Below, one piece after another: positions 1 to 8,474 of a stretch of 64,000 nucleotides of DNA. The notes beneath the pieces are model-generated. The model made no database searches and was not told where the DNA came from. It saw only the letters and a list, made by a program, of their open reading frames with translations. The first letter of the stretch is position 1. Every line of letters begins with the position of its first letter. Position numbers and translations under genes: made by a program. This stretch comes from SXOA01 sp051004015 (GTDB taxonomy: Bacteria; Planctomycetota; Planctomycetia; Pirellulales; Pirellulaceae): contig JBPCKT010000138.1 in the NCBI GenBank assembly GCA_051004015.1, positions 21,308 to 85,307 on the forward strand, read 5' to 3'.

Positions 1-1317
1 CTCGCGGGCTTCCGTGGAGGGATGTTCTTGCTCATCCAGGAACCGGCGGCAGGCTTCCAGGTAGAATCTTTGCAATTGCAGCGCCGTGCAGCTTCCCCCG
101 TCCGCCAGCGGCACGGTGGCTCGGAGCGTGGGGTCGGCGCAAATCGTTCGCAATGCTTTGAGCGGCCGGCGGACTCGCGGCACTGGCGGCATGGCCCCGG
201 CCTCGATGCAGTCCAGCACCAGCAGCGTGGTCCCCACGCGGAGGTACTCCGCGAATTGGGCCATGTTCGAATCCCCCAGGGCAATCTGCAGCCGCTGCTG
301 GGAGGAGAAGAGCGTGAAATAATCCTGCGGCAGCCAGCTTTCGGCATAGACCGTTTTGAAGAGATGGCCGAATGTGAATATGGGGCGGTCCGCCAAGAGC
401 CCGCCGATGCCTGTCAGGCAGTTCATCGCCGGCCCTTTATCCGCCAGGTGAAAGCGGCCGCAGTCGTCGAGCATCCCCGCGCCGGACGTAACCGCCCGGC
501 TGAGCAAGAACGGCAGCATCTGCCGCCGAATGCGCACGAAGCCTGTCAGCCAGATGGCGGCAAACAGAATGCCCGCCAAAGGCGCGGTGAGGACGCGGGT
601 GATGAAGCTCAAGAATCCTTCCAGCCAGCGCGGGCCGGTGGGCGCCGCTCGCCCCAGCTCGTCCATCGTGCAGCCGAACAGGAAACGGGCGACACTTTCC
701 GGCCGCCGGAAGAATCGCTCGCAGCCCAGGTAGAAGATGGTGGCGGAAAGCGTGTAAATGATGATGCCGAGCATGAGCAGCCACAGCAGGGCCCAAGTGA
801 CCATCATCAGCGGCAGCATGGCGACCAGCGCCGCCCGCCATAGCCAGAGCCGCCAGGAGCTGGCATATTCCGCCGAGTAGTTTTCCTGCGAGCCGTAGAT
901 GTTCCCCTTGGCATCGCGGTCATTCTTGAGCAGGCGGATTTTCTCTTTGCCAAAGGCCCGCTTGGCCGCTTCCGCTAGCAGAGAATCTTGAGCCCGCTGC
1001 TGGGCGAGGAGTTGCCGCAAACCGCGACACTCCGCTGTCGCTCCCTCGATGAGGCCGCCTCCGTCTGCCGGGCGCTCGGTTTCAAACCAGACCGCGCCGC
1101 CGCCGGCGTGAAAGACTCCCTCTTTCATGTGCCGGGCTTCGACCGCGGGAATCAGTCGCTTGAGGGCGTCCCGCAGTCGCAGATAAAGCCCGTAGCGCGA
1201 GCCCCCTTCCTGGCTGGCATGGCCGGGAATGTGCAGGGCGTATTCGGTTTCCAGCCCGATGAGCCGCTGAAAAATGGGGGAGCCAGCGCGGTGCTCGGGG
1301 CGGGACTTATTCGCCAC
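1..1317 (-). CDS. PafA/Dop-family Pup ligase/deamidase-like protein with transmembrane insertion (3' end outside window)
   Basis: The family attaches the small modifier Pup to lysines (PafA) or deamidates and removes it (Dop), using ATP. Reading the complement from GTG at 1317 gives 439 open codons to the window edge. The family landmarks appear in order: LIGLETEYAL (19-28, ATP/Mg glutamates), GATAECRGL (92-100), LLKNDRDAKGNIYGSQENY (129-147), LLSRAVTSGAG (271-281) and GDSNMAQFAEYLRVGTT (348-364). Between ENY and the LLSRA motif lies an insertion of about 110 residues (154-262) with two to three hydrophobic segments, absent from actinobacterial PafA. The usual catalytic Asp (LYLD in PafA) aligns with Glu79 (VWFE). 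GTG is chosen because a GGAAG ribosome site lies about 9 bases upstream and no ATG precedes the first motif. The start overlaps the stop of the small upstream gene by 11 bases. Family membership is seen clearly; ligase versus deamidase activity is not decided. Confidence 0.88.
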   Translation of the reverse strand, partial: MANKSRPEHRAGSPIFQRLIGLETEYALHIPGHASQEGGSRYGLYLRLRDALKRLIPAVEARHMKEGVFHAGGGAVWFETERPADGGGLIEGATAECRGLRQLLAQQRAQDSLLAEAAKRAFGKEKIRLLKNDRDAKGNIYGSQENYSAEYASSWRLWLWRAALVAMLPLMMVTWALLWLLMLGIIIYTLSATIFYLGCERFFRRPESVARFLFGCTMDELGRAAPTGPRWLEGFLSFITRVLTAPLAGILFAAIWLTGFVRIRRQMLPFLLSRAVTSGAGMLDDCGRFHLADKGPAMNCLTGIGGLLADRPIFTFGHLFKTVYAESWLPQDYFTLFSSQQRLQIALGDSNMAQFAEYLRVGTTLLVLDCIEAGAMPPVPRVRRPLKALRTICADPTLRATVPLADGGSCTALQLQRFYLEACRRFLDEQEHPSTEARE

Positions 1318-1477
1318 CGTGGGGAACTTCCGTATCGCGCAAGTATTCGCCGGCAGCCGAGGCGGCATCGACGATAATCGCCGCGAGGACGTCCTCGACC
1401 GTGACAGGCACGGGAACCGCAAGCGGAGTCGCGGAATCGCTGGGGGAGGAAGGAAGGACGAGAGTTTCCAGGGGCAT
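1307..1477 (-). CDS. Small protein ending in Gly-Gly-Glu, candidate Pup-like modifier
   Basis: This is a 56-residue acidic protein starting at ATG 1477 (AGG-containing site about 8 bases upstream); a TTG at 1510 would add 11 residues. Its C-terminus is HGGE. Pup proteins end in GGQ or GGE and are joined to lysines through that terminal Glu; the UBact family of Gram-negative phyla is comparable in size. The N-terminal half is Ser/Pro/Val rich and looks disordered; residues about 27-47 could form one helix (VEDVLAAIIVDAASAAGEYL). The stop codon lies inside the start of the PafA/Dop-like gene, so the two are translationally coupled. Overall similarity to Pup is weak, so the modifier role rests on size, C-terminus and position. 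It could instead be an unrelated leader peptide. Confidence 0.6.
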   Translation of the reverse strand: MPLETLVLPSSPSDSATPLAVPVPVTVEDVLAAIIVDAASAAGEYLRDTEVPHGGE

Positions 1478-2100
1478 GGGGACACCTGCCTTGGTTGGAC
1501 GAAATGACAAGACCGTCTATTCATGGTAGTCGCCTCCCCCAGCGACGGCAAGCGCGCGGCCGCCGCGGGATTTCCGCGAGCGGGCCGATTGTGGGCGCAT
1601 CGGTAGCCAGCCTTGTGACTGCTTCGCACGTCGCCAGGTTGATAAGCACTGAAAAGTCGTCTCTGATTCATAGATTCACGCGTCGTGTTTTCCGTCCGCA
1701 TTCGCTGTAACTTATTATGTTTCAAGCAGTTATAACTGGCCCTCCGGTGAATCAACGCACTTCTTGATTCTTCCCCATCGAGGGGGTTGCTATCACGTCT
1801 TGATAAGTGGTTTTTCTTGAGCTCCAGCCGGTGCATGCAATTGGTTTTCGCGCTCGCACCCGGCTTCGCTCAAATAGTGAACACCTGTCACTTTTTCATT
1901 TCTATACCGGCTGGGTTGTCACCGTCAAGACTTCCTGACAAGATTTTTCGAAGTTTCTGGGGCGGTCGAAATCCGGCCAAGTTCGCGCTTGTCTGCAAGC
2001 CGTCTATCAGAGTAAGCTACTCCCCGCGCTGGGCTCGAAGCGCGGACGGCATTGGAAGGCCGTTCCACGAACATGACGGCAGGGAGGCTGGACGGCTGCA
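1478..2100. other. Intergenic region between divergent Pup-like and exporter genes
   Basis: No convincing gene is seen here; open frames in it have no ribosome site or recognisable protein pattern. It must hold the promoters of both divergent units. An AT-rich patch at about 1701-1740 contains a perfect 12-base palindrome, CAGTTATAACTG at 1727-1738. On the minus strand TTGATT and TATAAC at a 15-base spacing overlap it, which would suit an operator or promoter for the Pup-like unit. Confidence 0.4.
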
Positions 2101-4044
2101 ATGAAGCATTTTCTCAGGGCACTCAAGGAAGCGTGGCGTCACTGGTTCGTGCTCGCGGCGGCGCTGGTTTTCTCGATATTCGCCGCGGCCCTGTGGGGGG
2201 CGAACATCGCCGCGCTGTTCCCGGTCATTGAGACGACGCTGAACGGAAGGTCAATTCCCGAGGGAAACCGCCAGCGGGTGCGGGTTGCGGAGAAGGACAT
2301 CGCCGATTATCGAGCCCAAATCGCCCAGCTCCAATTGGAGCTGCCCCAAGTCCCGCCCGAACCGAGGAAGCAAAAGCGGCGGGAAATCGAATACCTGAAG
2401 GAACGCATCGTCTCCGCCCAGTGGACCATCAAGAACGCGAATGACTGGCAGGCGTTCCTCGACCAATGGTTTCCGGCCCGACCCTTTCCTACCGTCCTGC
2501 TCATTGTCTGCGTCATCGCGGCGGCCACAGCTCTCAAGCAGACGCTCGGTGTCAGCAGCCATATGATGGTCAGCTACGTTTCGCAAAGCATCGCGCGCAG
2601 CGTCCGTCTGCGGATTTTCGATAAGGCCCTCACGCTCGACCGTCCCGGCTTCAACCAGCTAGGCACCAGCGGCTTCGCGGCAAACATCACGCACACCACG
2701 GAAATGCTGGCCACCGGCATCACCGCCTTTTATCACGGGGCGTTCAGCGAGCCTTGCCGCATTCTGGCTTGCCTGGCAGGGGCGTTTTGCATTTCCTGGC
2801 GGCTGACGCTGGTCTCGCTGATCTTTGCCCCGCTCATTGGCTATCTGATGCTGGGACTCAACCGCCGCATCCGGGGCCTCTCCACCCGCCACTTGCAGCG
2901 GTCGCTCGGCTTTCATCACGTCATGCTGGAGGTCTTTCAGGCCATTGTCACCGTGCAGGCTTACACGATGGAGGACTTTGAGCGGGAGCGGTTCGGCAAA
3001 TCGACCAAAGACCTGCGGCGGGCCGCTCTGCTGGCCCAATTTTACAATGCCCTCACCAACCCGCTCACGGAAGTTTTCGGCGTGGCCATGCTCTGCACGG
3101 CGCTGGCCGCGTCCGCCTACCTGGTCATCAACCAGCAGACGAAAATCTTCGGCATCCCCCTGGCCGACGAGCCGCCGACGATTGCCACTATCCTGGTCTT
3201 CGTCGCGATGTTCATTGGGGCCGCGGACCCGCTCCGCAAGCTCTCCGCGGTCATCACCGGAGTCAACAACGGCATGGCGGCCAGCGGCATTTTGTACCCC
3301 ATCCTGGACATGCAGCCCAAAGTGCTCGAACCGGCCCGGCCCAAACAACTGCCCAAGCGCCATCAGTGCATCGAGTTCCGCAACATTGGCTTCAGTTATG
3401 ACGGCCAGCACTATGTGCTGAAGGATGTGAATCTGAACGTGCCGTTTGGAGAGCACCTGGCGATTGTCGGTCCCAACGGCGGCGGCAAAAGCACGCTGAT
3501 GAACCTTCTCTGCCGGTTCTTTGACCCGCAGGAGGGGGAGGTGCTCATCGACGGCATTTCCATTCGCGACGTCCCGCTCAAAGACCTCCGCAGCCGCATT
3601 TCGCTGGTGACACAGCAGACGGAGCTGTTCAATGAGAGCATCCTGCATAACATCCGCTACGGCCGGTGGGACGCGACCGAGGAAGAGATTTTCGAGGCGG
3701 CCCGGCGGGCCAAGGCCCACGACTTCATCAGCGGCTTTCGAGAAGGATACCAGACGATTGTCGGCCCCAACGGGCAGCGGCTCAGCGGCGGCCAGCGGCA
3801 GCGGATAGCCCTGGCTCGGGCAATTCTCCGCAACGCCGAGATCCTGATCCTGGATGAAGCCACCAGCCAGATCGACCGCGAAAGCGAGCAGCTCATTCAC
3901 GACGCCCTGGCCGAGCTTGGCAAGGAGCGGACCATGATCATGATCACCCACCGCGAAAGCACGCTCTCCCTGGCCACCAAAATTGTCCAGGTGCAGCACG
4001 GCGTGCTGACGCCATTGCCGGTAAGCAAGGGAAAAGCAGCCTAG
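2101..4044 (+). CDS. ABC exporter, fused permease and ATPase (MsbA-like type IV fold)
   Basis: This 647-residue half transporter should act as a homodimer in the cytoplasmic membrane, flipping or exporting a lipid-linked or glycan substrate. The permease covers about residues 1-400. TM1 (12-35) is separated from TM2 (128-146) by an unusually long charged helical segment (about 50-120). The ATPase shows Walker A GPNGGGKST (457-465), signature LSGGQRQR (561-568), Walker B ILILDEATS (581-589) and the switch His in MIMITHR. All catalytic residues are present, so it should be active. It heads a run of glycosyltransferases and methyltransferases with short spacing (next start within 30 bases), which suggests a glycan or glycolipid substrate. 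A decayed copy of its 3' end lies at 6020-6187. The substrate cannot be read from sequence. Confidence 0.93.
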   Translation: MKHFLRALKEAWRHWFVLAAALVFSIFAAALWGANIAALFPVIETTLNGRSIPEGNRQRVRVAEKDIADYRAQIAQLQLELPQVPPEPRKQKRREIEYLKERIVSAQWTIKNANDWQAFLDQWFPARPFPTVLLIVCVIAAATALKQTLGVSSHMMVSYVSQSIARSVRLRIFDKALTLDRPGFNQLGTSGFAANITHTTEMLATGITAFYHGAFSEPCRILACLAGAFCISWRLTLVSLIFAPLIGYLMLGLNRRIRGLSTRHLQRSLGFHHVMLEVFQAIVTVQAYTMEDFERERFGKSTKDLRRAALLAQFYNALTNPLTEVFGVAMLCTALAASAYLVINQQTKIFGIPLADEPPTIATILVFVAMFIGAADPLRKLSAVITGVNNGMAASGILYPILDMQPKVLEPARPKQLPKRHQCIEFRNIGFSYDGQHYVLKDVNLNVPFGEHLAIVGPNGGGKSTLMNLLCRFFDPQEGEVLIDGISIRDVPLKDLRSRISLVTQQTELFNESILHNIRYGRWDATEEEIFEAARRAKAHDFISGFREGYQTIVGPNGQRLSGGQRQRIALARAILRNAEILILDEATSQIDRESEQLIHDALAELGKERTMIMITHRESTLSLATKIVQVQHGVLTPLPVSKGKAA

Positions 4045-4072
4045 TTTGATCCCCAGTGATGTGGTCGTGTCA

Positions 4073-6013
4073 ATGGATTATGAGGATGCCATCGTTCCAC
4101 AAAGCATATCAGTCTTGAACCCACATCCACAAGGAAGTCATTCCATGCGCATCATCATGGGAAAAAAACATCGGGACAAGATCCTCAACTTCCTTCGGCC
4201 TGGCACTCGCATGTTGGAATGGGGGGCCGGCGGATCCACCGTTTGGCTCGCACAAAACCTGCCCGCCGGCGCGACGCTCACCAGCGTCGAACACGATCCC
4301 CAGTGGTTCCATACCGTTCAAGACAACATCGGCGGCGCGCCCCACGTACGGCTCCTCCTGCGCGAGGCGACGGGCCCGCTGGGAGCCAACGCCACCATCG
4401 AAGAAGAAGACCCCCAGCCTCTGCACTCCTTCGTCCATGCCGCGGATGGCGAACAATTCGACCTGATCATGGTCGATGGCAACGCCCGTGACGCCTGTAT
4501 TCGCCAGGCCAAGGCCCTCCTCGCCCCCGGCGGCATCGTCATGTTGCACGATGCCCAACGCGCCTGGTACGACGACGCCAAGAAAACTTTTGTCGAACAC
4601 GGCCACATCGGCTCATGTCCGGACTACCCCTCGCCACATCTCTGGTGGGGTGGCCACTCCCCACCCAGCGCAGCGGCGCGAACTTCCGGAGAACTACCGC
4701 TCATCATCTGCTTCTATACCAAAAACACGGATTATGAAATTGAAGCTCGCAAACTCATTGAGTCCTGCGATCGCCTCCGGCTAGACCACCGGATCGCAGG
4801 CCTCGAATCACGCGGTTCTTGGGAAGCCAATTGCAGTCTCAAATCGGAATTCATTTTTGATGTCTGGAAATCATCCGGCCGCCCCGTCCTGTGGGTCGAT
4901 GCGGATGCCATTCTGCATAGCTCGCCGGAGTTGCTCCGGGGCTGCCGGGCCGATTTTGCGATTCACAAGTGTCGGGGCTGGCAGTTCGCGAGCGGAACCC
5001 TCTTTTTCAACCAAACTGCCGCCGCCGCCACTCTCATTCATCGTTGGATCGCTCGTTGTCGGCAAAATCCTCGGGTCTGGGATCAGGAGAATCTGGATCT
5101 CGCCTGGGAAGAAACCGTCGCCGTGCATCCCCTGGAAACACTCTGGTTGCCCGAGCCCTACTGTCGCATCTTTGATCTTCACGAAGGCCGGAGTCCGGCG
5201 GAGGGAGTGATTGAGCACTTCCAGGCTTCACGCCGACTAAAGGCCAAGGTCTCCAACACACCCAGCACGCCTGCCGCCAAGGCAACCCCCTCCCTGATTG
5301 CCGCACGCCAGGCCTGCCGCCCTCGCTCGTGGCTGCTCTCCCCCGCCGACGGCGAAACGATCCAGGAAGCTCTTGTCCGGCCAGAACGACCCACGGCCAG
5401 TCTTCTAAAACGGATGGTAGACACGTACGCCCAGATACAGCCGCCACCGGGCAAAGTGCTTGCCTTGCACGACGGACTGGGAGTATTTTGGCGATTGCTG
5501 CAAGAACGTGGGTACGAGGCGCATACCCTTGCTCCCACCTTCGAATACCTCGCCAGCGCCCGGGAGTTTTGCGGCGAACGCATCCGATTGGGTACCTCCA
5601 CCGGACTGCCATTCGCCGATGCTTCGTTCGACGGCGCCTTGGGCCTGGGCTTGTTGGAATTCCTACCTGAGGCCGAACTCGATCAAACCCTGCGCGAACT
5701 GCACCGCGTGGTTAAAGATCAGATTTTCCTGATCATCCAAACCAAGCCGGATCCTGAAGATCGCTGGCCGCAGTCAGCATGCCCCCGTCCGTGGTGGACG
5801 GCCAAACTGCTCAGCGCGGGCTTTCAAGAAGTTACTCCGGACACGCGCAACACGGGTGCGGATTTTTTGACAAGAACTACGGGAATCATCGCCTGCGCAT
5901 TTCGCAAAACAATTTCTGACGCCACAACGGTCCCTGGGGCGCCAAAGACGATCGCCAAGAGATTCTCACGAGTGTCGAGGATGTCTTCCTGGTGGCCCAT
6001 TGCTCATCGCTGA
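4073..6013 (+). CDS. Three-domain protein: methyltransferase, DxD glycosyltransferase-like, methyltransferase
   Basis: This protein has about 646 residues from ATG 4073; TTG 4046 would add nine. Residues about 40-190 form a SAM-dependent methyltransferase-like domain with the glycine motif LEWGAGGST and acidic strand DLIMVDG. Residues about 205-360 look like a nucleotide-diphospho-sugar transferase, with strand LPLIICFYT and a DxD motif in VLWVDADAIL. Residues about 430-600 form a second, type 11 methyltransferase (GTSTGLPFADASFDGALGLGLLEFL, then LRELHRVVK). It begins almost at the exporter stop codon and so is probably co-transcribed. A role in building and methylating a surface glycan is inferred. 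The N-terminal glycine motif is intact, while the second methyltransferase has a degenerate one (LALHDGLG), so it may bind SAM poorly. Confidence 0.75.
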   Translation: MDYEDAIVPQSISVLNPHPQGSHSMRIIMGKKHRDKILNFLRPGTRMLEWGAGGSTVWLAQNLPAGATLTSVEHDPQWFHTVQDNIGGAPHVRLLLREATGPLGANATIEEEDPQPLHSFVHAADGEQFDLIMVDGNARDACIRQAKALLAPGGIVMLHDAQRAWYDDAKKTFVEHGHIGSCPDYPSPHLWWGGHSPPSAAARTSGELPLIICFYTKNTDYEIEARKLIESCDRLRLDHRIAGLESRGSWEANCSLKSEFIFDVWKSSGRPVLWVDADAILHSSPELLRGCRADFAIHKCRGWQFASGTLFFNQTAAAATLIHRWIARCRQNPRVWDQENLDLAWEETVAVHPLETLWLPEPYCRIFDLHEGRSPAEGVIEHFQASRRLKAKVSNTPSTPAAKATPSLIAARQACRPRSWLLSPADGETIQEALVRPERPTASLLKRMVDTYAQIQPPPGKVLALHDGLGVFWRLLQERGYEAHTLAPTFEYLASAREFCGERIRLGTSTGLPFADASFDGALGLGLLEFLPEAELDQTLRELHRVVKDQIFLIIQTKPDPEDRWPQSACPRPWWTAKLLSAGFQEVTPDTRNTGADFLTRTTGIIACAFRKTISDATTVPGAPKTIAKRFSRVSRMSSWWPIAHR

Positions 6014-6019
6014 TGTCCT

Positions 6020-6187
6020 CTCAGCGGCGGACAGCGGCAGCGGATTGCCCTGGCCGAGCTCGGTAAGGAGAGGACCATGATCATGATCACCCACCGCGAA
6101 AGCACGTTCTCCCTGGCCGTCAAAACTGTCCAGGTGCAGCACGGCGTGCTGACGCCGCGGCCGGTGACGCAGGGAAAGGCGGCATAG
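6020..6187 (+). pseudogene. Remnant of a second ABC exporter gene (3' end, internally deleted)
   Basis: These 168 bases still read in frame as LSGGQRQRIAL joined directly to AELGKERTMIMITHREST and end in KAA-stop, almost identical to the end of the exporter at 2101-4044. The missing part corresponds to 3816-3911 of the intact gene. Both deletion edges lie in an 8-base direct repeat, GCCCTGGC, present at about 3808 and 3904 in the intact copy, so slippage or recombination between them explains the loss. No start or upstream exporter sequence remains. It begins 6 bases after the preceding stop codon. It is not expected to be functional. Confidence 0.88.
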
Positions 6188-6229
6188 TAGTCCGCTCACT
6201 CCGTGAGCGAACGTGCGGAACGAAGCATT

Positions 6230-7252
6230 ATGTTACACCTCCCCATCCCGGACAAAGTCGAATATCCACAGACCCACGTCAGCGGCCTGGTCACCGTCGT
6301 CATTCCGACCTATCGGGCGGATGACTACATCGGTGAGGCGCTCACAACCATCTCCCGCCAAAGGTATCCGCAATGGGAGCTGATTATCGTGGAGGATGCC
6401 TCTCAGGGAAAAACGGAAGGCATCGTCCGGCAGTTTGCAGCGGACCATCCAGGGCATCGCGTCGCCTATCTCCGCAACGAAAAAAACAGCGGTCCCAGCC
6501 ACAGCCGCAACGTGGCATTTCAGGAGGCTCGCGGAGAATTCCTTGCCCTCCTCGATGCCGACGACCGCTGGATAGATACGCACTTAACGGCGTCGCTGAA
6601 GCAACTGCGGGACCAGCAGGCCGACCTCGCTTATTCCACGGTGGTCCTGACGGAAGATCAGTCGGACCAACTCATGGGGATGTGGGGACCGGATTTGCAG
6701 GATTTGCAGGACTTTCCTCACGGGCTGTTCACGCGGAACTTCATCACCCCCTCCGCCACCGTGATGCGTCGGTCCGTGATTGCCGACGTCGGTCTGTGGG
6801 AAACGGACCTGCGCCTCTGCGAAGACTTAGACTACTGGCTGCGGTGCCTGACCGCGGGAAAAAAGTTCGGCTACGTCCGCGGCTGCCATTGCCTGTATCG
6901 GCAGAACCGCCCGGAAGCGGCGACGAGGAACAAGTGCGCCGTGCAAGATGCGCTCGCGCATGTCGTCGAGCGGTATATCGGCCTGCCGGGGACGTCGCCG
7001 AGGAACTGTCGCAACCGAGTTTCCAGAGCATTTGGCCGCGCGGCCCGGTTTCACCTCCAGGGAGACAGCCGCCACGATCCCTCCCGCGACCTGGGCAAAG
7101 TCCCCGCGCTCCTGTTCAAGGCGTGGACGCTGCAGCCCCTGCGGGTGGACTACTTAATGCGGGCGGCCTGGCGAAGCACCCTGGGCTCCCTCCGCAAACC
7201 AGCACCCCCGCTCGCGTCTCTGCCGGCTTCTCTGGAGAACAGCCTGGCATGA
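6230..7252 (+). CDS. Family 2 glycosyltransferase
   Basis: This is a 340-residue cytoplasmic GT-A enzyme transferring a sugar from a nucleotide sugar. The N-terminus carries VTVVIPTYRADDYIGEAL and IIVEDAS. NSGPSHSRNVAFQEARGEFLALLDADDRW follows with the metal-binding DxD, then WETDLRLCEDLDYWLRCL holds the ED acid/base element. ATG 6230 is preferred because GGAA lies upstream; an in-frame GTG at 6203 has no ribosome site. The gene follows the exporter remnant directly and lies in the glycan locus. Donor and acceptor are unknown. No membrane segments are seen. Confidence 0.88.
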   Translation: MLHLPIPDKVEYPQTHVSGLVTVVIPTYRADDYIGEALTTISRQRYPQWELIIVEDASQGKTEGIVRQFAADHPGHRVAYLRNEKNSGPSHSRNVAFQEARGEFLALLDADDRWIDTHLTASLKQLRDQQADLAYSTVVLTEDQSDQLMGMWGPDLQDLQDFPHGLFTRNFITPSATVMRRSVIADVGLWETDLRLCEDLDYWLRCLTAGKKFGYVRGCHCLYRQNRPEAATRNKCAVQDALAHVVERYIGLPGTSPRNCRNRVSRAFGRAARFHLQGDSRHDPSRDLGKVPALLFKAWTLQPLRVDYLMRAAWRSTLGSLRKPAPPLASLPASLENSLA

Positions 7253-7371
7253 GCAGCCTGCTAGCAGGGCAGGTGACGGCGAAATCGCCATTTGCCATTT
7301 ATTTTCTGTTAGCTACCATCCTAATCCAATAATGGTTCACCAGAATCTACGCGGAACGAGGAGTGCGCCGG

Positions 7372-8418
7372 ATGTCTCAAGCAGTCAAATCGTTGCAGGA
7401 GAAGCACGGCGCCGGGCGCGTCGCCATGAAGTGTTGGCGAGAGCTATGCCGGCCGGTAAGAAAACTCGCCCGCGCAATCTCTGGTCCCGGCCGGGCGGAG
7501 TTGGATTTTGCCAGCGAAACGCACTACATCCAGCATCGCCCTGCCAGGCTGGGACAGGACGAATTTCGAAAGCTGCTTTTGTCCGGAGAATTCTTTCAGC
7601 GTGCGCCGGTCGGGCTGCAAAGCTATTTAACCTGGAATGTACCCAGGCTCTATCGCATTCTTCATAGCCTGCTCACCTGCGGAGAAGAGCTGGCGGGGCC
7701 GACGCTCGACGTCGCTTCCGGCAATGGGATCCTCTACCCGCTGCTTAAACGGTGCGTGCCCCCGCTGCTTCCGTATTCGATTGCCGAACTGCGGGCGCAG
7801 CCTGTGGAAATCGAAGGGCAGGAGATTCCCTGCTATCCCTTCGAATGCGAAAAGACAAAGCTTCCGCTGGCCGATGCCAGCCAGGGATGCGTCTTGTTCT
7901 GCGACACCATCGAGCACCTGATTGTGGACCCTGTCTGGCCGATTCTGGAATTCAACCGCGTCCTGCGGCCTGGCGGCAAGCTAGTCATCACCACGCCGAA
8001 TGCGGCAGGGGTCTCCCGGGCCGCGCGTATTTTTCATGGTCTGTCGGGCGCTACGGAGAACGACATCAAGCCGACGGCGATTTACCAGCGACACAATCGT
8101 GAATGGACCGTGGATGACCTCATTCGCCTGGCAGACTGTTGCGGCTTTGGCAAGTGCAAGGTCACCACGCATTCGCACTTGATAACTCCCGCGGAGGATG
8201 AGCTGCTGCAGTCGGCGCATCAACTGGGGCTGCTCGCCAGGCCAAAGTCGTACTTTGGACCGGAGATTTTCTTGATGGCGGAAAAGACTGCCGAGTGCAA
8301 CCTCGATATGGAGCTGCCGCGGGACCAGCGTTGGCCGACGTTTCTGTACTCGAGTTTTGATGAATACCGCCGCCGCCCGCAAACCTTTCCCATCCAAGTG
8401 GGGCCGGACTATTCCTAA
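7372..8418 (+). CDS. SAM-dependent methyltransferase (type 11)
   Basis: This 348-residue protein has a methyltransferase core in its middle: LDVASGNGILYPLL (glycine-rich SAM motif I), then CVLFCDTIEHLIVDPVWPILEFNRVLRPGGKLVITTPNA, the classic post-motif loop and strand of class I enzymes. ATG 7372 has GAGGAG about 9 bases upstream; the GTG at 7363 overlaps that site and is less likely. The N-terminal about 100 residues are not recognised. Position between glycosyltransferases suggests methylation of a glycan or lipid carrier. Spacing on both sides is 57-120 bases, so it belongs to the same transcriptional direction but could have its own promoter. Confidence 0.85.
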   Translation: MSQAVKSLQEKHGAGRVAMKCWRELCRPVRKLARAISGPGRAELDFASETHYIQHRPARLGQDEFRKLLLSGEFFQRAPVGLQSYLTWNVPRLYRILHSLLTCGEELAGPTLDVASGNGILYPLLKRCVPPLLPYSIAELRAQPVEIEGQEIPCYPFECEKTKLPLADASQGCVLFCDTIEHLIVDPVWPILEFNRVLRPGGKLVITTPNAAGVSRAARIFHGLSGATENDIKPTAIYQRHNREWTVDDLIRLADCCGFGKCKVTTHSHLITPAEDELLQSAHQLGLLARPKSYFGPEIFLMAEKTAECNLDMELPRDQRWPTFLYSSFDEYRRRPQTFPIQVGPDYS

Positions 8419-8474
8419 GATGTCCCCGTCCAAGTCATTCCTTCTTGACAATCCCTCGGCGCCTGGCGGATGCG

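Noticed and set aside
262..285. tRNA-like TTCGAATCCCC string
   Set aside because: It lies inside the PafA/Dop coding sequence and no cloverleaf can be drawn around it.
22..843. A 273-codon open frame on the plus strand
   Set aside because: The minus strand carries a PafA/Dop homologue over the same bases with clear motifs, so this is its shadow.
2659..3999. A 446-codon open frame on the minus strand
   Set aside because: It is the shadow of the ABC exporter.
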